DNA from: Chrysophaeum taylorii
Lineage: Eukaryota; Sar; Pelagophyceae; Pelagomonadales; Pelagomonadaceae
DNA: 64,000 bases
Direction of reading: 5' to 3'
Assembly: GCA_029834535.1 (NCBI GenBank)
Contig: JAQMWT010000002.1
Location: 124,001 to 188,000, forward strand
The translations under genes and the position numbers were made by a program. The notes under the pieces are model-generated. The model did no database searches. It saw nothing but the letters and a program-made list of their open reading frames with translations, and was not told the DNA's origin. How positions within the stretch are numbered: position 1 is the stretch's first letter; each line of letters starts with the position of its first letter. Positions 41,915-52,400 of this stretch are shown here, one piece after another.

Positions 41915-42745
41915 TTAATTTCCCACCGCAGCTCGGACCGCCCAGCCGACGAGGTACGCAGCCGCGGCGGCGAGACCGCCATGGAAGAGCATCTTCAGCC
42001 CGCTGCGCCAGCCCTGGGCTTTGATGATGAATCGGGCCTTGACGTAGCCCAGGGCGAAGAGGGTGACCGCGGTGGCAATAATAGAAATTAAAAACAAAAT
42101 CCAAGGTCGCACGGTGGACGTGAGGGCGAAGGCGAAGTATGCCAGGAGCGGCATCGCCCCAAAGACAAGAAAGCTCGCGAAGGTGGTGGCACCCTTCTTC
42201 CAGACGGAGTCGTCATCTGGTACCAAGAGTCCGAGCTCGAAATGAGTCATGTGCGCAGAAAACAACTGCTTGTACTTGACCATCGTCCTCAATATTGTCT
42301 CGGCGTCGCTGCGCTCGACGCCCCAGGTGTGCGTGTAGATGTCCACCATCTCGTCGAGCTCGCCTTCGGGATAGTGTTCCAGCTCCCAACTTTCGCGAAG
42401 GTGTTCTCGTTTCACGTATTCCAACTCTGCTCTTTCCGAAATGTAATCGCCCAAACCCATCGACAGACCGTCGGCTATGACGCTCGCTGTGCCCATGATC
42501 AAAATGGTCTTGGGACCCAGCGACGCGCCGACCGAGGCCGAGACGATCGCGAAGGTCGTAATGCACCCGTCCAATCCACCAAGGATGAGCGATTTTATCA
42601 GCTCGCCGTCGTCCTTGTGCTTCTCGGCGTGAGACGAGGAGGTGGCATCGTGCGCCGATCTGGACAGCTCCTGTGCTTTCTCTTCCCCGAGTTTCCGCCG
42701 CCCCCGGAACGCTTTCTTGGCCAACTGCAAATCGCGCGAGGCCAT
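41915..42745 (-). CDS. VIT/CCC1-family iron/manganese transporter
   Basis: 276 residues from the ATG at 42745. After a charged cytosolic start, GELIKSLILGGLDGCITTFA (H1) and IADGLSMGLGDYISERAELE are the hallmark first and second membrane helices of VIT1/CCC1 proteins. The cytosolic segment ESWELEHYPEGELDEMVDIY is the Glu/Met-rich metal-binding domain. Three more membrane helices follow (FLVFGAMPLLAYFAFAL, WILFLISIIATAVTLFALGY, AAAAAYLVGWAVRA). Family members move Fe2+ or Mn2+ into vacuoles in exchange for protons. A broken paralogue lies at 36.0-40.5 kb. Confidence 0.9.
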   Translation of the reverse strand: MASRDLQLAKKAFRGRRKLGEEKAQELSRSAHDATSSSHAEKHKDDGELIKSLILGGLDGCITTFAIVSASVGASLGPKTILIMGTASVIADGLSMGLGDYISERAELEYVKREHLRESWELEHYPEGELDEMVDIYTHTWGVERSDAETILRTMVKYKQLFSAHMTHFELGLLVPDDDSVWKKGATTFASFLVFGAMPLLAYFAFALTSTVRPWILFLISIIATAVTLFALGYVKARFIIKAQGWRSGLKMLFHGGLAAAAAYLVGWAVRAAVGN

Positions 42746-42820
42746 ACGCACCAGTTATTACTACTACTTGGTGGTTGAAGTTCTGCCTTTATAATTAATA
42801 ATTATTATTATTATTGCTAA

Positions 42821-44380
42821 TTATTGCCGCCACCAGACGAAGTTTGCTAGACCGTAGGCATGGAGCAAGGCGTTTCGAAGCTCTGAAATCAAGACGCTGA
42901 CGCCTCCCGAGACGGCCTCGTCGGCGTTGGGTGTTTGCTGGTAGTAGTGGAGGTAGCGAAAGTCATTTCCGCCGCTCTGCAGTGAGCGGTAGAGGCCAAA
43001 GCCGTAGAAGTCGACGTTGCGACACAAGGAAAAGGCGAGGCCAAGCGCCGCCGTCCCCGAGCCGCCGCCGGGGCCGCGGCGGAGGACTTCGTCGGAGGGG
43101 AGTAAAAGGGGAATACCTTGTTCCAGGGTCCGGTTGAGCTTTTCGGATGTCTTGAGGACGGGTCTGCCCCTTCTAGACCGCAGCACTACCGTTTCGGTGT
43201 GGTTTGGCTTGGGGAGGTAGTTCACCGCGAAATCAGTTCTCGTCGCGACGCGACACGTGTGCTCGGTCATGACGGTGGGCATGAGAGCGACGTGGTTGAT
43301 GCGGAAGACGGCGTCGTATGCGGCCGAGTCGAGGACGGGGCCCCACGACGCGCAGCGCAACGCGTGGCCCGAGCCGACGACCGCGCAGCGGCCCAGGGAC
43401 TGGGGCTCGGTGACGTCGGATAATAGCGTCGAGAGCTCGGGGTCGAAGGGTGTGGCGTTGCGGTGCGCGTCCCACCAGGACGCGAGGCCGTGGATCTGCG
43501 CGACCTGGCACCGGTCGGGAAAATCTTTCAATCTCGATTTTTTTGAAATGTCGGCGCGCCAGCTGTGGCGAATTGCGGTGGTCGAGATGCACACCTCGAT
43601 ACAGTGGGGGGTGGCGCCGGATGATTGCGAATACAAACAGCCCTCGTTTTTTTTGCATTTTGCCGGGCACGCGACCTCTCTGACGCTGCAGGCCGTCGGG
43701 TCGTCCGGGTCGACTCGATCGCAGAGGACGCCTCTCGTCTCGAGGAGATGCGCGAGGCGGAACCTCGCGTCGCGAAGCGCGTCCGCGTCTGCGGTGCGCC
43801 GCAGGAGCCCAAGGACCGGCGTCGGATCGTTGGCTGGTGGCAGCGCCGGCACGTCGGCGCCGCACTCCGACCGATGTCTCGCGACGACCGACGTCGTGGC
43901 GTTCGCGGCCGCCACGACCCGCCCGCCGACACACGCCACCGCATGCAACGCGACGAGCCGCGGAGCTTGGCACTGGTACCGACTGAGCTTCCGGAGCTCG
44001 TCAGCCGGCAAATCTGGCGCGCAGAGGTTTTCGTTTGGCCGAGCTACGAGCTTCGCCGTAGCCTTCGATCCCTTCGCGTCCTCGCATCGCGCCGCGGCGT
44101 CCAAGTTAAGCGCGACCGCCGCGTCCCCGACGTAGCTCGCGACAGCCGTCGAGCCCTCGAGCACCGACAACGGCACGCCTTGGCCCCCTTGGACCGCCAA
44201 CACAAGCGCATTTTGCACCGCAGCCACGTCCCGCCGCGAAGAGTACTTGTATAAAAACTTTGAACTTCTCGCCGCCTCGTCGCCGCACACCTCATCCCAG
44301 GACTTTTTCCCACCCAAGAAGGGCTGCTGCTTTTCGAGGGGGAGCGCCGCGGCGACCACCACAGCCAACAACCACCGCAT
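42821..44380 (-). CDS. Sialyltransferase-like glycosyltransferase (GT29)
   Basis: 519 residues with a signal-anchor at 2-14. RCAVVGSGHALRCASWG then AAYDAVFRINHV (331-364) is sialyl motif L, the CMP-binding part; GSGTAALGLAFSLCRNVDFY (440-459) is motif S; LHYYQ (477-481) is in the position of the catalytic His motif VS. Residues 20-330 are a large Cys-containing lumenal region without a recognised domain. GT29 enzymes use CMP-sialic acid; in algae and plants the same family may use CMP-Kdo/Dha-like or other donors, so the sugar is open. Confidence 0.82.
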   Translation of the reverse strand: MRWLLAVVVAAALPLEKQQPFLGGKKSWDEVCGDEAARSSKFLYKYSSRRDVAAVQNALVLAVQGGQGVPLSVLEGSTAVASYVGDAAVALNLDAAARCEDAKGSKATAKLVARPNENLCAPDLPADELRKLSRYQCQAPRLVALHAVACVGGRVVAAANATTSVVARHRSECGADVPALPPANDPTPVLGLLRRTADADALRDARFRLAHLLETRGVLCDRVDPDDPTACSVREVACPAKCKKNEGCLYSQSSGATPHCIEVCISTTAIRHSWRADISKKSRLKDFPDRCQVAQIHGLASWWDAHRNATPFDPELSTLLSDVTEPQSLGRCAVVGSGHALRCASWGPVLDSAAYDAVFRINHVALMPTVMTEHTCRVATRTDFAVNYLPKPNHTETVVLRSRRGRPVLKTSEKLNRTLEQGIPLLLPSDEVLRRGPGGGSGTAALGLAFSLCRNVDFYGFGLYRSLQSGGNDFRYLHYYQQTPNADEAVSGGVSVLISELRNALLHAYGLANFVWWRQ

Positions 44381-44515
44381 GCTAAGAAAAGTAGCGTTAT
44401 TCGGGTGATGATGAATTCAGGGCTAGGATAATTTCAGAATTTATTTCCTTCGAACACATCCAACGGACAAATATTGAAGTCAACGGACGGACAAAGTTTT
44501 GAAGCCAGGAAAAAA

Positions 44516-44869
44516 ATGAACAAGGTATTGGTGGCTTTTTTGGCGGCGGCGGCAACAGCACCGAGGACGGCGGCGTTTGTTGTTGCGAACGTGACGCCCA
44601 GGACCACCACCACCACCACCTTAACCCTGATGCGAGAGCAGCCGTACCTGAAAGCCAGCACGGAGCGCGGCGTGGCGCTGATGGGCGCCGTCCTCGCCGT
44701 TAACGTGTGGCTGTTCTCGATTCCGGTCGAGCTGCGCCGCGAAGAGATCTGCGTCACGAAGCAGCCCATCGTGCCGTGCGTCACCTTTTCTGAGTGGGCC
44801 GGGAAGGTGCGCGAGTACTACGCCAACGGGGGGGGTGTCCAGTTTGACTTCTCAATTCAACAGAAATAA
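44516..44869 (+). CDS. Small, probably plastid-targeted membrane protein
   Basis: 117 residues from the ATG at 44516. The N-terminus (MNKVLVAFLAAAATAPRTAAF) is a signal peptide followed by a Thr-rich stretch and a Phe near the predicted cleavage point, like the ASAFAP-type bipartite leaders of secondary plastids. One membrane segment (ALMGAVLAVNVWLFSIPV) follows, then a short domain with two cysteines and a strongly patterned C-terminus (REYYANGGGVQFDFSIQ). Family not recognised. Divergent from GT29 (135 bp); 14 bp from the convergent next gene. Confidence 0.65.
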   Translation: MNKVLVAFLAAAATAPRTAAFVVANVTPRTTTTTTLTLMREQPYLKASTERGVALMGAVLAVNVWLFSIPVELRREEICVTKQPIVPCVTFSEWAGKVREYYANGGGVQFDFSIQQK

Positions 44870-44883
44870 TAAAAAAAAGTGTA

Positions 44884-45684
44884 CTAAAAGTTAATCCGGC
44901 GGCCAAACTTGGAGGTGACAAAGGTGGAGGCGCCATCGAGGTCGTCGACGACGCGATATGACTCGAAGACGAGGTCCTCGAGTTCCGGAAATGTCTGGAG
45001 GATCAAGCCCTTGGCATAGGCCTCGATCCCGGGGCGATGCTTTGCCGCGCTCACGTACTTGAAGCGAAGGTAGCCGCCGTGGGCCTCGCAGAGTCGCACG
45101 GTGCCCCCCAGAATCTTGAGAGCGGGCATGATCTTGGCGACGACGTGGAGGTCGATATGCCCGTATCTAAATTCCCTATCGGCCTCGAAGTAAGAATCGG
45201 GAACAGAAAAAGACCGGTAATCGAACCGCACGAAACCCTCGTCCTCCTTGAGCTTCATCTGGTCGTCGAACTGCCACCAGTCGCGGCGATTGCGGATCCG
45301 GGACCAGGTGCAGCCGTCGGGATCCGGGACGTTCCGGAAGTTGTAGGCTTCCGGATCCACGTCGGTCATCTTCTGCTTGAAGAACTCGGGTTCGACTTCG
45401 AGGTCTTCGTCGTCCTCCGGCACCAAGTCGACCTCGGACGGACTCGGGATCCACTCGTCGTCGCCGGCGAGGATCATTGCTTCCTCTTCTCGCTGCCGCT
45501 GACGGTCGTCCATGTCTTCCTGAACGAGCCGCCCGATGTGCGCGTCCCAGTCGAACACCTCCTCGATTTCCTCGGCCTCCTTCCGGAGCTGTTCGACGGC
45601 CTCGTTCGGCGGCACGGTCGCCGAAGGCACGACCCTACCCCTCAACGACGCGCTGCTTGCAACAACGAGGAGGTGCGGTAGCAT
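44884..45684 (-). CDS. Secreted or targeted acidic protein, unknown
   Basis: 266 residues. A hydrophobic leader (MLPHLLVVASSASLRG) is followed by a long acidic helical part (EAVEQLRKEAEEIEEVFDWD, VDLVPEDDEDLEVEPEF), a Trp-rich segment, and a C-terminal domain (IMPALKILGGTVRLCEAHGG, GLILQTFPELEDLVFESYRV). The last part recalls the fold pattern of a NifU C-terminal-like domain but lacks its CxxC. No function assigned. Confidence 0.6.
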   Translation of the reverse strand: MLPHLLVVASSASLRGRVVPSATVPPNEAVEQLRKEAEEIEEVFDWDAHIGRLVQEDMDDRQRQREEEAMILAGDDEWIPSPSEVDLVPEDDEDLEVEPEFFKQKMTDVDPEAYNFRNVPDPDGCTWSRIRNRRDWWQFDDQMKLKEDEGFVRFDYRSFSVPDSYFEADREFRYGHIDLHVVAKIMPALKILGGTVRLCEAHGGYLRFKYVSAAKHRPGIEAYAKGLILQTFPELEDLVFESYRVVDDLDGASTFVTSKFGRRINF

Positions 45685-45711
45685 CGTAATGCTCCTCTAC
45701 TATTATTACAA

Positions 45712-46510
45712 GTGCAGGCCAGTAAGTTCACCAATCTCTAACCCCAGCAAGTTCACCTGTTCCCGTTATTAAGTTCACCTAGTCCCAATCTCTAACCCCA
45801 GCAAATTCGGCGTAAACCCAATCTCTAACCCCAGTAAGTTCGGCGTAAACCCACACCCACTCTCCTTTGAGCTCTCGTCGCTCTCACCGCCGCCAATCTA
45901 AGCTGCTTTGATCCGCACACGCCGCTGAGCTTTGAGTTCACTCTAAAAAAGCCCCAGTAAGTTCCCACTTGGTCTCAGTAAGTTCACCTGGTCACAAAGT
46001 TCACCTAGTCCCAATCTCCAACCCCAGTAAGTTCACCTTTTTCCAACGGGCTTCGCCAAGAGGACGCCGACCTCGCGGGGCGTCTGGCCCTGGCTCTTGG
46101 TGATCGTTTGGCGTCGGCGGGCCTTAAGGGATACAGGTTGGAGGAGCCTCGGTGACAAACAACGACACGATCGATCATGTATCTGGTACCGTTGCAGCAG
46201 TGGCCGTGCGACGGGTCGAGGTTGCGAAGACTTTAAGCTCGCGATCAAAGTCAGCATGCCGTTGGTTGTCAGGGAGTTGAAAACTCGACTGTAAAGAGCG
46301 AGGCGTCGTCTTCCGACCCAACCTAGTCGGCCGAAAAGAACTCCGACGCCTCGTCTCCGGGAAAAAAAGGCCGCGGTCATGCGCGCGTTGTCAGCATCGA
46401 CAACATCGTTTCGACGGGGCGTGAGAATGGCGCGCTGGCTAAAAGAGCCGCCGCGGGTCGTGGAAATAGTCTGCGAGGTCGCCGCCGTAGACGGCTTTTT
46501 GTTAGAGGGA
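45712..46510 (-). mobile_element. Helitron-like helicase remnant, copy D
   Basis: Fourth copy, reversed. It begins with the AGGTGAACTTACTGGGG-type array (reverse: CCCAGTAAGTTCACC at about 45.72-46.05 kb) and carries the same helicase pieces on the minus strand. It is more diverged than B and C and shorter in the array and helicase C-terminus. Its proximal end is separated by a retroelement fragment at 46511-46622. Confidence 0.68.
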
Positions 46511-47030
46511 TCAATGTCTGTTTTTAAATGTCGACTGCTAAGAGGGGGGTGTGTGTGGGGAGCATGAAGGATGTGGGTGGGTTTGTGGGGTATGAGGGAT
46601 GTGCCTGACGGGCGGAGTGTGTCTGGCTCGCAAGCCTAGCTGATCCTTACCCTAAATTGGTGGACAGGCCGGGCTCGGTGTGCCCTCACCGCCCTCACCC
46701 ATGTCGCCGCCTGCCTCGGGGAACCCCACCCAGGCCGCCCGATCCCAGCAGGACGTCACCCTTCGTCGCACATACATAAGTCCGGCGGCAGCATGCGTAC
46801 GACCTACCTAGGCGGGGCCCTTGGTCCGCTCTTCGCCTGCCCCACGACTCGGCGATGGCCCCGCCTAGGTCCCGCGTACTTAAATCCGCCCGTCAGGCAC
46901 ATCCCTCCTGCCCCACAAGCCCACCCACCTCCTTCATGCTGCTCCCCACACCCACCCTCCCCTCCTCCTAGCAGTCGACATTTACAGACAAACAAACAGA
47001 CAGACAAACATCTGTCGATTAGTAGTAGTA
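46511..47030. mobile_element. Two retroelement 3' fragments with helicase-repeat end between
   Basis: 46511-46622 is a minus-oriented 3' end (TTTAAATGTCGACTGCTAAGAGGGG, CCTGACGGGCGGAG). 46636-46660 is the reversed start of the helicase repeat (TGATCCTTACCCTAAATT). 46661-47030 is a plus-oriented fragment holding the last part of the retroelement protein frame and its whole 3' region, ending ACAAACATCTGTCGATTAGTAG. So both orientations of the retroelement flank one helicase-repeat end. Confidence 0.65.
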
Positions 47031-47083
47031 GTAAGGATTATTGTTTATACCCTCCTCTCGGACCCGAGGGTAAGAGAAGGGCG

Positions 47084-48007
47084 CTAAAACCCTCGTCGAC
47101 GACGACGACACGAGGGTAAGGTATCGAGGTGAGCGTCGAGGAGGTCGAGGGCCTTCGCGTAGAGGCGGTCGTCGAGGCGGAGGTAGGATTTAAAAGACGC
47201 GAGGAAGGCGGGGGGCGCGGCCGCGGATTTGGTCGTGGGGCCGCGGAGCTTGGGGGCGTCGGGGGGTCGCGGTGCTCCCAGGAGGGTGGTCAGCACGCAG
47301 ATGCTCTCGTCCCTCCTCTCCAAGACTCCGACGAAGGCGTATGCGGTGGTCAAATGGTCGATCGCACATTCGAGGGCGTCGTCCCCCACGGGCACCGGAG
47401 CGTCGTGGGCCTCGCCGCCGCAGATCATGCGGGTCGCGTAGTTGTCGTCGAGCGCGTATTCCAGCCAATCCTCGTGGAAGGTTCCTATCCTCCCAACCGT
47501 CTTTCTTTCGGAGCGCGCGGCATACTTTTTCCGACGCTCCTCGTAAAACCCAAGGATGCCCCCCTCAAAGCGGCCCGTCTTGCACTTGTCGGGCGAGTAC
47601 CGGTCGCAGTACGCGTACCACGAAGTCATTCTCGAACCGGGCGATCTGACCATAGTCGCGTAAACGTAGGGCCGCGTCGGGCCCAGGAGCGAGTGGATGC
47701 CGTAGGGGCAGTGCCGCCACACGAGCCCCGCCTTTGCGAGAGCGCTGACGTGCTTCAAGTTGTTGTTGTTGTGCCGGTGGAACCGGGCGAGGTCTCCCTC
47801 GCGGCACAAAAAGGCTTCGGTGCCCAACCGTCTCACGTAGGGCTTGAGGACACCTTCCTCAAGAAAAGTCCCCCCGCACCGCCGGAGGTGGGTGAACAGC
47901 ACGATCCCCTTGGGCGCGGCCCCGATCTCGGCGATTTCGCTGGGACCCCCGACAGACGCGAGCCGCCGCGTCGTGGCGTTTATCACCATCAACGCTGCAA
48001 CGATCAT
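47084..48007 (-). CDS. Sulfotransferase-like protein
   Basis: 307 residues from the ATG at 48007; upstream open sequence belongs to the promoter. A hydrophobic leader (MIVAALMVINATT) precedes IVLFTHLRRCGGTFLEEGVL, the PAPS 5'-phosphosulfate loop in its 'RCGGT' form, and YVYATMVRSPGSRMTSWYAY, the 3'-phosphate site. This is the Sulfotransfer_2 pattern of Golgi carbohydrate sulfotransferases. It differs clearly from the sulfotransferase at 32.1-33.4 kb, so the two are not recent duplicates. Divergent from the ZIP gene. Confidence 0.8.
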   Translation of the reverse strand: MIVAALMVINATTRRLASVGGPSEIAEIGAAPKGIVLFTHLRRCGGTFLEEGVLKPYVRRLGTEAFLCREGDLARFHRHNNNNLKHVSALAKAGLVWRHCPYGIHSLLGPTRPYVYATMVRSPGSRMTSWYAYCDRYSPDKCKTGRFEGGILGFYEERRKKYAARSERKTVGRIGTFHEDWLEYALDDNYATRMICGGEAHDAPVPVGDDALECAIDHLTTAYAFVGVLERRDESICVLTTLLGAPRPPDAPKLRGPTTKSAAAPPAFLASFKSYLRLDDRLYAKALDLLDAHLDTLPSCRRRRRGF

Positions 48008-48115
48008 TTTCTCACGATCATCATTATACGGGTTAGGGTAAAATACTCGCTCATATAAAGGGTTAGGGTGATTTTGAAGTTGTAGTTGACGAAAGACGCT
48101 CCGCTCGCGCTCTCT
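48008..48115. promoter_or_regulatory. Divergent promoter with two GGGTTAGGGT words
   Basis: A 108 bp space between divergent start codons. GGGTTAGGGT occurs at 48030-48039 and again at 48060-48069, exactly 30 bp apart. A TATA-like CATATAAAG lies at 48052-48060. The words resemble telo-boxes and telomere repeats; regulation of both genes is inference. Confidence 0.45.
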
Positions 48116-49060
48116 ATGTTGGTCGGGACGATGCGCGGTGGACAGCCGATGCGTTGCTTGCCCGCGATGATGCACCCGGTCAACGTCCACCGCGGTCGGT
48201 TGCCCCTCGCGATGCGGGGGGGCTCCATGGTCGACGCTGCGACCGCCTATCTCCGTGCCCCCGACGGCCTCGTCGGCCTGAAGATCGGACTAGCAGTCAC
48301 ACTCTGCGCCTTCAACGCCGCGTGTTGGGGAGTACCGTTGCGGTTCCGCAACTTTGCGTCCTCGGCAAAGGCCCTCTCGGTAGCTTCGACCTTTAGCGGA
48401 GGGGTGTTCCTGGCCCTCGCGTTCGGTCACATGATGCCCGAGGCAGCCCAAGCCTTTGCGGCAACGGCCGTCGAGCCAATGCGCCTCGCCTGCATCTGGA
48501 CCCTCGCGGGATACCTGCTGATCTGGGCCGTCGAGCGAGCTTCGACCGTCGCCAACGGCAACGACGGCTACCATCGACAACACGGAGGCGCCTCCGCGGC
48601 CATCCTCCTCGGCGCCCTCAGCGTCCACTCGATCCTCGAGACGATGGCCCTCGCCGTCGCCCGCACAAAAATCGCCGCCCTCCTCCTCGCCGCATCTATC
48701 GCCCTCCACCAGCCGGCCGAGTCCGTCGCCCTTCTTGTCGCCCTCCTCCGAGCCGGCCTCAAAGGCTCCAAGCTCCTCAAACTTCTCCTCACCTTCACGG
48801 CGATGGGACCCCTCGGCTCCTTGACGGGTCTCCTGCTGCACGACAAGTTCGCCGCCACCCGCACCGGCGCCCTCCTCGACGGCGCGCTCGTCTCGCTCAC
48901 CGCCGGAACCTTCATCTTCGTCGGCGCCACCGAGGTCATACCCGAGGAGTTCGCCGAGGAAGAGAGACCCTCCAAGCTCAAGACGGCCGCCCTCGCCGCC
49001 GGGGTCTCGGTGATGCTCCTTATCGCCAACCTCGCCGACAAACTCGAACAATATGCCTGA
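48116..49060 (+). CDS. ZIP-family metal transporter
   Basis: 314 residues from the ATG at 48116. The first membrane segments include GGVFLALAFGHMMPEAAQAF, with the His/Glu seen in TM2-3 of ZIPs. The metal path is SVHSILETMALAV (TM4; His171, Glu175) and ASIALHQPAESVAL (TM5; His198, Glu202), followed by MGPLGSLTGLLL and GTFIFVGATEVIPEEF in TM6-8. Eight membrane segments are expected. A short His-containing loop (NGNDGYHRQHGG) sits between TM3 and TM4. ZIPs import Zn2+, Fe2+ or Mn2+ into the cytosol. The second metal transporter of this window. Confidence 0.9.
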   Translation: MLVGTMRGGQPMRCLPAMMHPVNVHRGRLPLAMRGGSMVDAATAYLRAPDGLVGLKIGLAVTLCAFNAACWGVPLRFRNFASSAKALSVASTFSGGVFLALAFGHMMPEAAQAFAATAVEPMRLACIWTLAGYLLIWAVERASTVANGNDGYHRQHGGASAAILLGALSVHSILETMALAVARTKIAALLLAASIALHQPAESVALLVALLRAGLKGSKLLKLLLTFTAMGPLGSLTGLLLHDKFAATRTGALLDGALVSLTAGTFIFVGATEVIPEEFAEEERPSKLKTAALAAGVSVMLLIANLADKLEQYA

Positions 49061-49442
49061 TCCGACCAGAACCTACACCTAGCTCTCTCGTCGGCACTCC
49101 CCCAGATGATGATGGCCTCGACTTTTTTCCACCCACTGGAAGTGAGTGGGGGCGTGCTGCCATGTCGGTGGCAGCCAACATGCGAGATCGGTATATTTTA
49201 TTATAGGCTCTGATTAGAAAGCCCACGTTGTTGTTGTTGTTGTTGTTGTTGTTGTAGGAGGGAAGGAGAGAGAGAGAGAGTTTTTTCCTTTTTTTGATGT
49301 AATGTTGTGGCGCTACTACTACCCCCATATAATTTATTTATTTATTTATTTATTTATTTATTATGAGGAGTCTTCTACATACATAAAGCAAACCCTGACT
49401 CATAAAAATAGCCTTGATTTTGACACGACACAGCAGTCATTG
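49061..49442. repeat. Intergenic with (GTT)n, (AG)n and (TTTA)n runs
   Basis: No gene is seen. (TTG)n lies at about 49229-49256, (GA)n at 49266-49281 and (TTTA)n at about 49332-49363. An ATG at 49302 is in frame with the next gene but its first 47 residues are low-complexity, so 49443 is preferred. Confidence 0.5.
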
Positions 49443-52400
49443 ATGGGCTGGGGGATGATGATAATCAGCATCCTGGTGTTGAGTTTTGGAAAAAAAGCGT
49501 CTGGCGGTTTCTGTCGGGCTCAGAAGTCGTGGTTGTGCTCCGGGACATACCACTCGTTTTCCGAAGTGCCCGCTGGGTATGGGGGCATTTTCGTCGGACC
49601 ATACAGCGCGGCGGCGTTGGCGGATCTTGACAACGACGGCGATCTTGACGTTGTGGTGGGAAATGGCGAGGGCACCCTCTTCTACTATCGCAACGTCGGG
49701 GGGGACGTATTTGAGCGAGACGTCGAGACTATGACGACGATGCCCAGTATCCACGCGGACGAGTATCCTATCTCAACGTTGGCAGACCTCGACGACGACG
49801 GCGATTACGATCTGGTGGTGGGCGTTGCAAGCGGCGAGCTGCGGTACTTCCAGAACGTCGGCGACGCAGAAACGCCGAGGTTTGTAGAAGACGTAATCCC
49901 CGGGTTACAGATTGCCTCTTCTTACAGCACTCCCGCGTTTGGCGACCTAGACGGCGACGGAGATCTCGACTTGGTCGTTGGCGCTGGATCTGGGTTTCTC
50001 TCTTATCTGGAGAATGTCGGGAACGCGACGAATGCGAGGTTTAATGAATCAAGGTCGCCCGTCGTCTTCGCAGGATTGTGGGTCACGTACAACAGCGTGC
50101 CGACGTTGGGAGACGTGGACGGCGATTTGGATCTGATCGTCGGGGACTGGCCGGGCTCGCTCACCACGTATCGCAACGTTGGGAACGCGACCGTGCCGAG
50201 ATTTTTTTATGTCGAGGATGTCCAACTCGCCTGGTTTGACGATGCGTACTACAGCACGCCCACGTTGGCAGACGTGGACGAAGACGGCGATTTGGACGTC
50301 GTCGTCGGATCGTCGTCGGGGTATCTCTCCCTATTTCAGAACTTTGGGGGCTGGAGGTTTTTCGAAGCTCCTGTTGAATCGCCCTTCGCCGGCATTGACG
50401 TCGGCTTTGAGAGCACGCCGGCTTTGGGAGATCTCGACGACGACGGCGACGTGGATTTAGTCATAGGAAACAGCTGGGGCTCCTCGACGTATTACCTTAA
50501 CGTCGGCGACGCCACGACCCCGATTTTCGAGAGCGTAGAAGAAGAGTCCTCACCCTTCGCTGGGATCGGCGTCTATTCGCACAGCGCGCCGGTGTTGGCT
50601 GACCTCGACGGCGACGCTGATTTGGACCTCGTGATCGGAGAAGTCTGGGGCACGATGCTCTACTACCGCAACATCGGCGACCCGCGCTCGCCTTTCTTCC
50701 GCCAAGTTCACCCGTCGCCTTTTGATGGCATCGACGTTGGATATCTCTGCAAGCCGGCGTTTGTGGATCTGGATAACGACGGCGATCTCGACCTCGTCGT
50801 CGGCGAGAGCGAGGGTCATCTTCTCTACTTCCGCAACGTTGGTGGTGGTGGTCAAAACAACCGCAGCAGCAGCTTCGAGCGAGTCGTATCGTCGTCGCCC
50901 TTCGTCGACGTCGGATATCACAGCGCGCCAATCTTCGCTGACCTCGACAACGACGGGGATTTGGACATGATCATCGGCGAGCTCGAGGGTGTCGTCGGCG
51001 GCATCCTCAACTATTATCTCGACGTGGGCGGCGCGACGACGCCGAAATTCGAGGAGGCGTTCGCGGACTCTCCCTTCGCGAACCTCGACGTCGGCACGTA
51101 CAGCGCCCCAGCCGTCGCGGACCTCGACAACGACGGGGATTTGGACCTTGTCGTCGGCGTGATTTGGGGCACGCTCGCCTCGGTACCGCAACGTTCTCGC
51201 GACGACGACGACAACAACAACAACGCATTTCGATCAAGCCGAAGAGGGGTCGCCGTTCGACGACATCAAAGTCGAATACGGCAGCGCGCCGGCCTTTGGG
51301 GATCTCGACGGCGACGCTGACTTGGACCTCCTGCTCGGCTCTTCTTTCGGCAACCTCGCCTTTTACCCGAACGTCGGCGATTCGACGACGCCAAAGTTTT
51401 TGGAAAGATCTTATACGGTTGCCGGCATCGCCGGAAACTACAGCTCGCCCGCGTTGGCGGACCTCGATAACGACGGCGACCTCGACCTCCTCGTCGGCGC
51501 GCGAGACGGGAATCTCAGCTACTATCTCAACATCGGCAAATCGAAAACCCCGAGGTTTGAGCGCTCCTCTTTTCTCAGCATTCCCGTCGGATCTTACAGC
51601 ATGCCGGCGTTCGCGGACCTCGATAACGACGGCGACCTCGACCTGATCCTGGGCGAGTACGGGGGGAAGGTATGCGTTTACCGCAACGTCGGCAACGCGA
51701 CGACTCCGAAATTTATTATGGCTGGTGGGCCTATAATAAATATCCCTCGACTCGACGTACAGCGCGCCGAGCATCGCGGACCTCGATAACGACGGACGTT
51801 TAGACGTCGTCGTCGTCGGCGAGTACTGGGGAAATCTCTACTACTATTTCCGCAACAAAGGCAACAACAACGAGAGCAGTTTCTTTTTCGAAGAAGCGAC
51901 GGAAACGTCACCATTCAAAATCATCGACGTCGGAGGCAAGAGCACGCCGGCCTTTGGGGATCTCGACGGCGACGCCGATTTGGACGTCCTCGTCGGGAAT
52001 TGGCGCGGTGATTTGGTTTTGTTTACTCGAGATTCCTGCGCGACAAATTGCAACGGCTACGGTCTGTGCTCCGGTAACAACGTATTTGACAAGCGTTGCG
52101 ACTGCTTGATTGGCTTCGCCGGCAACCAATGCGACGCCTGCCAGGACGGGTATTTTGGCCTCGAGTGCGAAACGTGCCCGCAAGGCGGCGGCGAAGACCG
52201 CGACCGCCCGCGGCTCACGGACATCTGTGGCGTAGCCAACTCGGGTGGTCGATCGCGCGGGAGGTGCGACGACGGCAAGACCGGCTCTGGAAAGTGCGCG
52301 TGCTTCTCCCCGTTTAACGGGACCGACTGTCTCGGGGGCGAATGTCCGCCGGGGTCGGTCGAAGTGGTGAGCCAGCGTGGTCTCTACTACCTGGCGAACT

